A DNA stretch of 54,319 bases from UBA9732 sp963615565. GTDB taxonomy: Bacteria; Spirochaetota; Spirochaetia; Sphaerochaetales; Sphaerochaetaceae. The stretch covers positions 1-54,319 of the forward strand of contig CAVEGR010000079.1 of the NCBI GenBank assembly GCA_963615565.1, written 5' to 3'. Every line of letters starts with the position of its first letter. Position 1 is the first letter of the stretch. The position numbers were made by a program, and so were the translations under genes. Below the pieces are notes generated by a model. It saw only the letters and a program-made list of their open reading frames with translations, searched no databases and was not told the DNA's origin. This document shows positions 35,165 to 43,063 of the stretch, piece by piece.

Positions 35165-36538
35165 TTATACCGATGCCATTAGCACATCTATATTTGCTAT
35201 GTTGTCACACAAAGCTTTTAAGAACCTTGCTCCTGGAGCTCCATCAATAGCTTGATGATCAATAGTAAGAGAAAGACCAATACTCTCTCTTGCAATTACT
35301 TCTCCATTCTCTTCAACATTCTTTAAAACAATTGCACCAACGCCAAGAATTGCAACTTCTGGAATATTTAAAACGGGAGTAAACGTTTCAATGCCAAAAG
35401 ATCCAACGTTTGAAACCGTAAATGTTGACCCTGTCAAATCATCTGGTTGAGCCTTTCCTTCATGGCAAAGGGAACCTAGTCTTTTAGACTCATTGCTAAT
35501 TTCTTTCAATGTAAGAAGATTTGCATTTTTAATTACAGGAACCATGAGCCCTTTCTTTGTATCTGTAGCCATTCCAAGATTAACATTAGAGAAAACTCTA
35601 ATTTTATCTCCTAGCCAATGAGCGTTCATATTTGGAAAACTAGTAATAGTTCTTGAAACAGCAAACATAACTAAGTCATTTATTGTTATTCCACCAACCT
35701 GCAAAGATTCATCTGCAGACTTAAAGACCTTTCGTAGAGCCTTTAATTTTCTGGCATCGGCATAAGTCATAAGAGTAAGCTGTGCAGTGCTGTTAAGAGA
35801 TTGCTGCATGCGTGATGCCGTGACCTTTCTAATGCCCTTAACCGGAATATCTTCAAACTCACAGGAAGAAGTCTCCTCATTGTTGCAAGAACTTGGTGCA
35901 GGCGCCTTGTAAAGATCGCTTGCCAGAACTCTGCCTCCAATGCCATGGCCAGATGTAGGGATGTTCAATCCATTTTTGCCAATTTCTTGTGATGCAAGTA
36001 TTTCCTTTGCAAGTGGAGTTAATGGCTGCATGCTCTTCATTGCTTCTTTTACGTCTCTTTCAACAACATTTCCCTTTGGCCCAGAAGCAGATATTGAAGA
36101 GATGTCTAATCCAAATTCTTTGGCTAGATTTCTTGCTCTTGGAGAGGAACCCACAGCTTCTTGAGTTCTTAAAGTAGGAGTAATATGGGCCTCTGATTCT
36201 TTCTTTGGCTCATCTTTTGGCTGCTCATTTGTACCTTGTGAGGCTGGATTCTCTGTAGTTGGATTCTCTGTGGCTGGTGCCAAAGCACTTATATCTTCAC
36301 CAACTTGCCCAATAATAGCTATAGGCAACATAACAGGAACCTCATCACCTTCTTCATATAATAGTTTAAGTATGGTTCCTTCTGCGCTAGACTCAACTTC
36401 TATAGTTGATTTGTCAGTCTCTGCCTCACAGATTATATCGCCAACAGAAATAGGCTCGCCTTCTTTCTTTTTCCATTCAACAATAATACAAGATTCAACG
36501 CTGTTACCTTGCTTTGGCATTACAACATGACTGGCCAT
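35165..36538 (-). CDS. lipoyl-bearing acyltransferase E2 with two subunit-binding-like segments
   Basis: A 457-residue E2. A single lipoyl domain (1-80) has the modified Lys43 in EAETDKSTIEV. A Pro/Glu/Thr-rich linker (about 88-125) leads to a peripheral-subunit-binding domain, SSPRARNLAKEFGLDISSIS and following (131-166). A second related segment, TPLAKEILASQ to GGRVLASDLY (174-210), follows. The catalytic domain (230-457) ends with DHQAIDG, in which His428 and Asp432 correspond to the HxxxD acyltransferase site. ATG 36538 with AAGGGAG is preferred over an extension to 36622. It hands an acyl group, probably acetyl, to CoA. No lipoate ligase is present in the window. Confidence 0.9.
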   Translation of the reverse strand: MASHVVMPKQGNSVESCIIVEWKKKEGEPISVGDIICEAETDKSTIEVESSAEGTILKLLYEEGDEVPVMLPIAIIGQVGEDISALAPATENPTTENPASQGTNEQPKDEPKKESEAHITPTLRTQEAVGSSPRARNLAKEFGLDISSISASGPKGNVVERDVKEAMKSMQPLTPLAKEILASQEIGKNGLNIPTSGHGIGGRVLASDLYKAPAPSSCNNEETSSCEFEDIPVKGIRKVTASRMQQSLNSTAQLTLMTYADARKLKALRKVFKSADESLQVGGITINDLVMFAVSRTITSFPNMNAHWLGDKIRVFSNVNLGMATDTKKGLMVPVIKNANLLTLKEISNESKRLGSLCHEGKAQPDDLTGSTFTVSNVGSFGIETFTPVLNIPEVAILGVGAIVLKNVEENGEVIARESIGLSLTIDHQAIDGAPGARFLKALCDNIANIDVLMASV

Positions 36539-36612
36539 AAACACTCCCTTGGAGAAATTTACAAGACCACAATAAAATTTGTCTTGCAAAACCTCCTTAA
36601 AACAATAAAGCT

Positions 36613-36636
36613 GGGCTGTCAAAAATAAGACAGCCC
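36613..36636 (-). terminator. hairpin between fucI and the E2 gene
   Basis: GGGCTGTC (36613-36620) and GACAGCCC (36629-36636) form a perfect 8-bp stem. On the minus strand it is followed by AGCTTTATTGTTTT, a weak U-tract. It probably allows partial readthrough, keeping fucI expressed above the downstream genes. Confidence 0.55.
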
Positions 36637-36660
36637 TAAAATTTAGTAACTAGTTACTTA

Positions 36661-38490
36661 TCAATACTTTGCATAAAGAGGACCTAGAGCCTGACAAGCT
36701 CTGTAGTCCTGTCCTTCTTTGTCTTCACCAAAGGCATTCCAGTAACTTGGCCTGAAGATATCTTCTTCTGGTACGTTATGCATGCACACAGGAATTCTAA
36801 GCATGGAGCATAGAGTAATAATGTCAGCTCCCACATGCCCATAAGCAATAGCTCCGTGATTGGCTCCCCAGTTATTCATAACAGAATAAACATCCTTAAA
36901 AGCACCTTTTCCTGTAAGTCTTGGGGCAAAATAGGTGCTTGGCCAAGTTGGGTCTGTTCTTGCAGCAATCTTTTCATGTACTTCTAAAGGAAGATCACAG
37001 GTCCAGCCTTCTGCAATTTGCATTACAGGGCCAAGTCCTTTAATTATATTCAACCTAGTCATTGTGCAAGGCATTCCACCTCTAGAAAGGAAGCATGAAC
37101 TAAATCCACCCCCACGGAAATAAGGTCCGTTTGCAACTTCCCATTTGACATTCTTCATTGATTCAATGACATCTTCTTCTGTTATATTCCAGAATTCTTT
37201 TCCACAAGGATTGCCTTCACTATCAACCATGCGTCCTTCAGCATCAAGTGTTGTTGCACCACTATTTCTCAAATCAAGGAATCCATTCTTTGCAAGACCT
37301 TCAGGCTTCCAGCCAGTAACACGTTCACATGCTTCTGGGGACCAATAAGTTCTTACATCACTGAACATTGCTGGTTTATTGGTTATAAGCTTGCAGAAGA
37401 GCATTGCTGTGCCATTGCAGAAATCATTCTCTGTTGCCAAGACAAATGATTCTCTAATGCCATTCCAATCCCAAGAAGTATTAAGCATTGTTTCCATAAA
37501 GTCGCCGTTGCACCAGTGGTCTGTCCACTGTCTCTGACCCTGGAAACCTGCATAAAGTGCATTATGACCGTTGCCTTCTTCTGGATATCCCATCTCCTTA
37601 AGTTTTGGGTTTCCAATCATGAGGTCTCTACCAATCATGGCCATCTTGACGCAGAATTCCCAATCCTTCTTTCTCTGCTCTTCACTTCTTGCCCAGCTAC
37701 CGGTATTAACTTTATCTGGAGCCTCAATGCAGTATTCGTGAACCCAATCCATTGCCTTTTTAAATTCTTCTGGATCGTAGATTCCCTCTTCAATTCTTCT
37801 CTCAATTTCGCACATATCTATGGCTTCTGTGCCCATTCCAAGGTATGCTTGCAAGAAATCTTGGTCTACAATAGAACCGGCAATACCCATTGCGCAGCCA
37901 CCCATGGAAAGATAATTCTTTCCTCTCATTGTAACGGCAGCCAAAGCAACTCTAGCAAAACGCAGAATCTTGTCTTTTACATCTTCAGGAATTACATAAT
38001 CATCCTTATCCTGAACATCACGTCCATAAATTCCAAATGCAGGAAGACCTTTCTGTGAATATGCTGCAAGAGCACAAGCAAGATAGACAGCACCTGGTCT
38101 TTCAGTTCCATTTAACCCCCAGACTGCCTTGATAGTATGAGGATCATGGTCTATTGTTTCAGTTCCGTAGCACCAGCAAGGAGTAACAGAAAGGGTTATT
38201 GCAACACCTTCTTTCTTGAACTTCTCAGCACAAGCTGCAGCTTCTGCAACTCCACCAATAGTGGTATCAGCAATGACACACTCTAGAGGTACGCCATTAG
38301 AATGTCTAACATTCTCAGAAATGAGCTTTGCAGCATTCTGCGCCATTTTCATGGTTTGCTCTTCAAGTGACTCTCTAACCCCTTTTTGTCTTCCGTCAAT
38401 TACTGGGCGAATTCCAAGCTTTGGTAAATCTCCTTTATACCTAAACTCTGAACCAACATTTCTAATTGTAGATTCTTTTTTGTTTGCCAT
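36661..38490 (-). CDS. fucI: L-fucose isomerase
   Basis: A cytosolic Mn-dependent isomerase converting L-fucose to L-fuculose. It has 609 residues versus 591 in E. coli, with extended similarity: LGIRPVIDGRQKGVRESLEE, AEAAACAEKF, TPCWCYGTETIDHDP, NGTERPGAVYLACALAAYSQ, SMGGCAMGIAGSIVD, FQGQRQWTDHW and LTGKGAFKDVYSVMNNWGAN. Metal ligands are expected at the conserved Glu of ATEND and Asp/His of the NWGANHG region. It begins about 18 residues earlier than E. coli FucI. The promoter lies at 38546-38574 with LacI-type operators, and fucU is divergent. Confidence 0.97.
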   Translation of the reverse strand: MANKKESTIRNVGSEFRYKGDLPKLGIRPVIDGRQKGVRESLEEQTMKMAQNAAKLISENVRHSNGVPLECVIADTTIGGVAEAAACAEKFKKEGVAITLSVTPCWCYGTETIDHDPHTIKAVWGLNGTERPGAVYLACALAAYSQKGLPAFGIYGRDVQDKDDYVIPEDVKDKILRFARVALAAVTMRGKNYLSMGGCAMGIAGSIVDQDFLQAYLGMGTEAIDMCEIERRIEEGIYDPEEFKKAMDWVHEYCIEAPDKVNTGSWARSEEQRKKDWEFCVKMAMIGRDLMIGNPKLKEMGYPEEGNGHNALYAGFQGQRQWTDHWCNGDFMETMLNTSWDWNGIRESFVLATENDFCNGTAMLFCKLITNKPAMFSDVRTYWSPEACERVTGWKPEGLAKNGFLDLRNSGATTLDAEGRMVDSEGNPCGKEFWNITEEDVIESMKNVKWEVANGPYFRGGGFSSCFLSRGGMPCTMTRLNIIKGLGPVMQIAEGWTCDLPLEVHEKIAARTDPTWPSTYFAPRLTGKGAFKDVYSVMNNWGANHGAIAYGHVGADIITLCSMLRIPVCMHNVPEEDIFRPSYWNAFGEDKEGQDYRACQALGPLYAKY

Positions 38491-38516
38491 AACTATTCTC
38501 CCATGGTAAGATTTTT

Positions 38517-38532
38517 ATGTAAACGTTTACAT
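38517..38532. promoter_or_regulatory. LacI-family operator, perfect palindrome
   Basis: ATGTAAACGTTTACAT is a perfect 16-bp palindrome with a central CG, the standard LacI-family half-site arrangement; it also satisfies the cre consensus. It lies between fucI and fucU, 27 bases before the fucI ATG. The LacI gene at 43064 is the obvious candidate to bind it. Confidence 0.85.
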
Positions 38533-38545
38533 TGTTCCATGTATG

Positions 38546-38574
38546 AGTATCTCACAGTAAACGGTTACACGCAA
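38546..38574 (-). promoter_or_regulatory. putative fucI promoter
   Basis: On the minus strand TTGCGT (38574-38569) and GATACT (38551-38546) are spaced by 17 bases. The second operator occupies the spacer, and the first lies downstream of the expected start, so bound regulator should block initiation. Confidence 0.5.
38555..38570. promoter_or_regulatory. second LacI-family operator
   Basis: CAGTAAACGGTTACAC keeps the GTAAACGNTTAC core. Its centre is 38 bp from that of the perfect palindrome, so looping or cooperative binding is possible. Confidence 0.75.
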
Positions 38575-38602
38575 GCTTTTTTTATTTTTAAGGAGGATAA
38601 AA

Positions 38603-39034
38603 ATGTTAAAAGGAATTCCATCAATATTAGCACCGGAGCTTTTAAAGATCCTAATGGAAATGGGACACGGTGATGAAATTGTTATTGGAGATGGTAACTT
38701 CCCAGCTGCAAACTATGCTAGGAATCTTATCAGATTAGATGGCCACGGTGCAAAAGAGGTTTTAGAGGCAGTTTTAAAGCTAATGCCTCTAGATACATAT
38801 GCACCAAACGTTATTCTTATGCAGAAAATGAACTGTGATAAGGACTTAGAAATTCCAATTTGGAAAGATTTTAAAGAAATTGCACAAAATGGTGACAGTG
38901 GCTTTAAAGGTTTAGAATATATTGACAGATTTGATTTCTATGAACGAGCAAAGAAAGCTTATGCTGTCATTGCAACAGGAGAAACAAGCATTTACGCTAA
39001 TGTAATTCTCAAAAAAGGAGTTGTTTCACAATAA
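38603..39034 (+). CDS. fucU: L-fucose mutarotase
   Basis: A 143-residue RbsD/FucU-fold protein that interconverts L-fucose anomers to feed FucI. Similarity to E. coli FucU is end to end: MLKGIPSILAPELLKILMEM, GHGDEIVIGDGNFPA (23-37), IRLDGHGAKEVLEAVLKLMP, LDTYAP, and the C-terminal DRFDFYERAKKAYAVIATGE and YANVILKKGV. His24 of GHGDE and the C-terminal Tyr are the expected catalytic neighbourhood. AAGGAGG precedes ATG 38603. It is divergent from fucI and followed 218 bases later by the importer genes. Confidence 0.96.
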   Translation: MLKGIPSILAPELLKILMEMGHGDEIVIGDGNFPAANYARNLIRLDGHGAKEVLEAVLKLMPLDTYAPNVILMQKMNCDKDLEIPIWKDFKEIAQNGDSGFKGLEYIDRFDFYERAKKAYAVIATGETSIYANVILKKGVVSQ

Positions 39035-39140
39035 ATTTACAGCAGATTCTCAGCAAAAAAACTTATACTGACCAAAAATTTCAGTATGCGCCTCTATATA
39101 TATGGGGACAAAAAACAGATGAGAAGAAAAAGAAAATAAA

Positions 39141-39156
39141 ATGTAAACGTTTACTT
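39141..39156. promoter_or_regulatory. third LacI-family operator, before the importer genes
   Basis: ATGTAAACGTTTACTT differs at one outer position from the perfect palindrome at 38517. It lies eight bases upstream of the -35 box of the importer promoter, so it may act with RNA polymerase contacts or through looping to the sites 600 bp away. Confidence 0.8.
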
Positions 39157-39163
39157 TTTTTCC

Positions 39164-39193
39164 TTGACAACTGCAATTTTGTGAAGTGATAAT
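39164..39193 (+). promoter_or_regulatory. sigma-70-type promoter of the second sugar importer
   Basis: TTGACA (39164-39169) and GATAAT (39188-39193) with an 18-base spacer. The predicted start, around 39200, coincides with a small hairpin, ATGGGC/GCCCAT (39200-39216), that could cap and stabilise the transcript. Confidence 0.7.
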
Positions 39194-39252
39194 TCATATA
39201 TGGGCTGTTCGCCCATGTTTCATACCAAATGAAAAAAAAGGAGAACAAGTGT

Positions 39253-40332
39253 ATGAAGAAAGCGACGATGATTCTTTTGTTTGCTTTAATTGCCGTAAGT
39301 TTGGTTTTTGCCCAAGGTGCACAAGAAAGCCAAAAAGTGGAAAAGATCAAAGTGGGTGCTCTTATTAGGAATCTCAACGAAACTTTTGTAAGAGACTACA
39401 CAGACAACCTCAAGGTTCTTGCTGAAAAAGCAGGAGTTGACTTAAACGTACAGGATGCCAACAGTGACGTTGATAAACAGCTCACACAGCTTCAGACCCT
39501 CATCTCTCAGGGTTACAAGTATTTTGTAATCATTCCACAAGATACTTCTGCAACAGAACAGATGTGTGAATTGATTAATGCCGTTGGTGGTGCTGCTGCA
39601 TTCTCAAATATTCAGCCATCTGTTGCTGCTCTCAAAGTTGGAAAGAACTTCTTCTTAGCTTCTTCTCCAGAACAGGTTGCAGGTCAATATCAGGCAGAGA
39701 TTGCTATTGAATACTTCACAAAGTATCCAGAAAAAGCTCCAAACAAGACTATTAACGTCCTGTATCTCAACGGACAGCTTGGACACCCGGCACAGGTAAA
39801 CAGAAGAGCTGGTTTTGTAAATACACTCGAGTCAAAGGGTTGGACAGTAAACTTTGTTGCTGAAGACACAGCAAACTGGGGTGCTGAACAGGCACAGCAG
39901 AAAATGGATGCTTGGGTTACAGCATTTGATGGCAAGTACAATCTTGTTGTAGCACAGAATGATGACATGGCACTTGGTGCAATTGAATCTCTCATCCAGA
40001 ACGGAAAAGTAAAATCAGACACTTCTGATGGCACAAGATTGTTGGTCCCAGTCCTTGGTGTTGACGCAACAGCAACTGGTTGTGCTTCAATTGACAGAAA
40101 GGAAATGTATGCAACAGTCTTACAGGATGCTATTGGCCAGAGCACAACAGCATTTGAGATTGTTCTTAACATTGCAAAGGGAAATTCTCCTGACGGCTTT
40201 GTCGCTGGTGGAATTGCTCCAGCAACTGCAACAATTGATGAAGAGCCAGCAAATGATCCAGCTATCATTTCTCAGTGCTATTTGGTTCCATTCAAACCAG
40301 TTACAATGGAAAACTATAAGGATTATCTATAA
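39253..40332 (+). CDS. sugar-binding protein of a CUT2 importer, probable L-fucose binding
   Basis: A 359-residue exported protein. The signal peptide MKKATMILLFALIAVSLVFA is followed by QGAQESQKVE. The Mgl/Rbs-type fold shows in KIKVGALIRNLNETFVRDYT, DANSDVDKQLTQLQTLISQG, VIIPQDTSA, AQNDDMALGAIESL and VLGVDATATGCASI. It is only distantly similar to the mglB product at 22711. ATG 39253 is preceded by AGGAG nine bases away; an earlier in-frame ATG at 39229 precedes that site and lacks its own. It leads an importer flanked by fucU and the LacI gene, so L-fucose or a fucoside is the likely ligand; this is inference. A strong hairpin follows the gene. Confidence 0.9.
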   Translation: MKKATMILLFALIAVSLVFAQGAQESQKVEKIKVGALIRNLNETFVRDYTDNLKVLAEKAGVDLNVQDANSDVDKQLTQLQTLISQGYKYFVIIPQDTSATEQMCELINAVGGAAAFSNIQPSVAALKVGKNFFLASSPEQVAGQYQAEIAIEYFTKYPEKAPNKTINVLYLNGQLGHPAQVNRRAGFVNTLESKGWTVNFVAEDTANWGAEQAQQKMDAWVTAFDGKYNLVVAQNDDMALGAIESLIQNGKVKSDTSDGTRLLVPVLGVDATATGCASIDRKEMYATVLQDAIGQSTTAFEIVLNIAKGNSPDGFVAGGIAPATATIDEEPANDPAIISQCYLVPFKPVTMENYKDYL

Positions 40333-40357
40333 GCCTTATCTAGGTAATTTAGTTACT

Positions 40358-40400
40358 ATGCGAGTTGGTCTTGTACCAGCTCGCATTATAGTTTTTCTTT
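40358..40400 (+). terminator. attenuating terminator after the binding-protein gene
   Basis: ATGCGAGTTGGT (40358-40369) and ACCAGCTCGCAT (40375-40386) form a 12-bp stem with a 5-base loop, then TATAGTTTTTCTTTATTTT. It sits inside the operon, so partial readthrough to the ATPase is expected. Confidence 0.8.
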
Positions 40401-40460
40401 ATTTTGCAAAGAGTTTGAAACTTGCAAGGTCATTGCAAAATAGGGAAAAAGGAGAAAGCA

Positions 40461-41966
40461 GTGGAAGAAAAATATGCTATTGAGATGCTAGACATCACAA
40501 AGCGGTTTCCAGGTGTTTTAGCTCTAGACAATGTAACCTTTAGAGTAAAACCTGGCACAGTACATGCCCTTATGGGAGAAAATGGTGCTGGTAAATCAAC
40601 CCTGATGAAATGTTTGTTTGGCATTTACAAAGAAGACAACGGAATTGTGAAAGTCAATGGACAAGAATGTCATTTTGCTGGCTCTCATGATGCATTAAAA
40701 GCTGGTGTTTCAATGATTCACCAAGAGCTTTCAAATGTCCCTGAAAGGACTGTAGCAGAAAATATGTGGTTAGGAAGAGAGCCATTGAACAAATTTGGCT
40801 TGATAGACCATAAAAAGATGCTAGAAGACACAGAGAAAGTTCTAACTAATCTGAGCATGAAAGTAGATCCAAAGATGAAAATGAAAAATCTTTCAATTTC
40901 TAATCAGCAGGCCTGCGAAATTGCAAAAGCTGTTAGCTACAATTCCTCTGTAGTTGTAATGGACGAGCCAACAAGTTCGCTTACAGAGAATGAAGTTGAT
41001 CACCTTTTTGAAATCATAAACAACCTAAGAGAAAAAGGCGTTGCAATAGTTTACATTTCTCACAAAATGGAAGAAATCTTCAAAATTTCTGATTACGTTT
41101 CTGTTATGCGTGACGGTAAAATGATTGGATCCTGGCCCATTTGTGAGATGACAACGGATAAACTTATATCATACATGGTTGGAAGAGAGTCTACACAAAG
41201 GTTCCCTGACGTTCCTCCTTGTACTTCTGAAGAAGTTACATTGAAGGTTTCAGGCCTTTCTTCACCTAATCCACGTTCTTTTAAAAATGTTTCATTAGAG
41301 TTACATAAAGGAGAAATCCTTGGAATAGGTGGTCTTGTTGGTGCACAGAGAACGGAATTTGTAGAAGCAATTTTTGGTGTTAGAGACATATCTGAAGGAG
41401 AAGTTTATGTCAAAGGGAAAAGAGTTTTAAAACTAACACCTAGAAATTTAATTGCAGAAGGCGTAGGATTTGTTACTGAAGATAGAAGAGGCAGTGGAAT
41501 TTTCCCTCTTCTTTCTATAACTAAGAACACATCAATTGCTTCTTTGTCAAACTACAAAAATAACGTCAAATTACTGGATCATAAACGCATAAACAATGAT
41601 GCAGAAAAGTATAATTCAACTCTTAAAACCAAAACTCCATCTATGGATACTCTTATTCAAAATCTATCTGGAGGAAACCAGCAAAAGGTAATTCTTTCAA
41701 GATGGCTTATGACTGTTCCAGATATTCTAATCATGGACGAGCCAACTAGAGGAATTGATGTAGGTGCTAAATTTGAAATCTACACAATTATGAGCGAATT
41801 AGTTAAGAACGGGAAATCCATCATCATGATTTCAAGTGAAATGCCTGAACTCATTGGAATGAGTCATAGAATAATGGTTCTTTGTGAAGGAAATCATACA
41901 GGCACGCTTGAGCATGATGAAATTAGCCAAGAAGCAATTATGCGACTAGCAACACAATTTTGCTAA
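40461..41966 (+). CDS. sugar ABC ATPase (double ABC, CUT2)
   Basis: A 501-residue tandem ATPase, a paralogue of mglA. GTG 40461 is chosen as start because AAGGAG lies seven bases before it and MEEKYAIEMLDITKRFPG matches other family N-termini. Walker A GENGAGKST in the first domain, LSISNQQACEIAKAVS as signature and VVMDEPTSSL as Walker B; the second domain has GIGGLVGAQRTEFVEAIFG, LSGGNQQKVILSRWL and LIMDEPTRGIDVGAKFE. It is 12 bases before the permease. It powers uptake of the substrate of the adjacent binding protein. Confidence 0.92.
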   Translation: MEEKYAIEMLDITKRFPGVLALDNVTFRVKPGTVHALMGENGAGKSTLMKCLFGIYKEDNGIVKVNGQECHFAGSHDALKAGVSMIHQELSNVPERTVAENMWLGREPLNKFGLIDHKKMLEDTEKVLTNLSMKVDPKMKMKNLSISNQQACEIAKAVSYNSSVVVMDEPTSSLTENEVDHLFEIINNLREKGVAIVYISHKMEEIFKISDYVSVMRDGKMIGSWPICEMTTDKLISYMVGRESTQRFPDVPPCTSEEVTLKVSGLSSPNPRSFKNVSLELHKGEILGIGGLVGAQRTEFVEAIFGVRDISEGEVYVKGKRVLKLTPRNLIAEGVGFVTEDRRGSGIFPLLSITKNTSIASLSNYKNNVKLLDHKRINNDAEKYNSTLKTKTPSMDTLIQNLSGGNQQKVILSRWLMTVPDILIMDEPTRGIDVGAKFEIYTIMSELVKNGKSIIMISSEMPELIGMSHRIMVLCEGNHTGTLEHDEISQEAIMRLATQFC

Positions 41967-41978
41967 AAAGGAGAGAAC

Positions 41979-42986
41979 ATGGACAAAAAAAATAACGCAA
42001 GGATGAGTTTAACCAAAGTAAAGGATTTTTCTTCAAAATATACAAGTTATATTACTTTTGTTGCCCTTTTTTTGTTTCTTGCTATTTTAACAAATGGTGG
42101 GACTCTTCAATGGCCTTCAATTAAAAACTTAATAGTTGCAGAATCAGTTAGAGTTTTTGCAGCATTAGGTGTTGGCATGATTATAATTACACGAGGAATA
42201 GACCTTTCCCTTGGAGCTATTGTTTGTCTATCTGCCTCTGTTGCTGCCTCATTCGCACAAACTGTTGATTATTCAAGTGCAATGTATCCAGGAAAAGAAT
42301 TTGCTCTAATTATTCCTATTGTAGCAGGTATCTTGACTGGAACTCTTTTTGGCCTTGTAAACGGATGGCTTATAGCTTATGGAAAGCTTCCTCCATTTAT
42401 TGCAACACTTGGAACAAAATCTATTGCTACAGGACTTCAGTTGTTGTATACACATGCAGCTGTTGTAGGTTCGCTTAAGAAAGAATACAAACAAATCTCT
42501 CAAGGAAATTTGTTTGGAACTTTCCCATATCTTGGAATTTATATCATAATCATAGCTATTATTGTCTGGATTATTTTGCGCCATACAAAGTTTGGTTCTA
42601 GCTTATATGCAATTGGCGGAAACTCACAAGCAGCTAGAGTCTCTGGTATAAGCGTTGAAAAGAATCTTCTTCTAGTCTACACAATTGCTGGTTTCCTGTA
42701 CGGTATAGCTGGAGTTCTTCAAAGTGCTAGAGTTGGTCTTGCAAACTCCTTGACCGCATCCAACATGGAACTTGATGCTATTGCAGCGGTAACCGTTGGT
42801 GGTGTTTCTCAAAGTGGTGGCGTTGGAACTATTGGCGGAATGATGATAGGTGTCTTCATCATGGGACTTATTAACTATGGAATGACATATTTAGCAATAG
42901 ATTCATACTGGCAACAAATTGTAAAAGGCCTTATAATCGTCGTTGCAGTCTACATGGATATGAAGAAGTACGCTAGACGCGGATAA
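41979..42986 (+). CDS. sugar ABC permease (RbsC/MglC type)
   Basis: A 335-residue inner-membrane permease with about ten helices. Markers are GVGMIIITRGIDLSLGAIVC (67-86), GKLPPFIATLGTKSIA, YAIGGNSQAARVSGISVEK and the C-terminal VTVGGVSQSGGVGTIGG. It is a paralogue of mglC. A ribosome site AAAGGAGAG lies before ATG 41979. It completes the importer of binding protein, ATPase and permease, and is followed by the LacI regulator 77 bases later. Confidence 0.92.
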   Translation: MDKKNNARMSLTKVKDFSSKYTSYITFVALFLFLAILTNGGTLQWPSIKNLIVAESVRVFAALGVGMIIITRGIDLSLGAIVCLSASVAASFAQTVDYSSAMYPGKEFALIIPIVAGILTGTLFGLVNGWLIAYGKLPPFIATLGTKSIATGLQLLYTHAAVVGSLKKEYKQISQGNLFGTFPYLGIYIIIIAIIVWIILRHTKFGSSLYAIGGNSQAARVSGISVEKNLLLVYTIAGFLYGIAGVLQSARVGLANSLTASNMELDAIAAVTVGGVSQSGGVGTIGGMMIGVFIMGLINYGMTYLAIDSYWQQIVKGLIIVVAVYMDMKKYARRG

Positions 42987-43063
42987 AATAATATTGGTTT
43001 TAAAAACCCCTTAAAAGGTTTTAGAAACCTCCTGACAGATTTGCAAAGGATTCTTTCTTTATT

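Noticed and set aside
38517..38532. Treating the palindromes as catabolite-responsive (cre) sites bound by CcpA
   Set aside because: The consensus fits, but spirochaetes are not known to rely on CcpA, and a LacI gene lies in the same locus. A local operator is the simpler explanation.
39081..39377. Minus-strand frame of 98 codons upstream of the second importer
   Set aside because: It covers the operator, promoter and signal-peptide region of the plus-strand binding protein, and is composed mainly of antisense of A-rich leader sequence.
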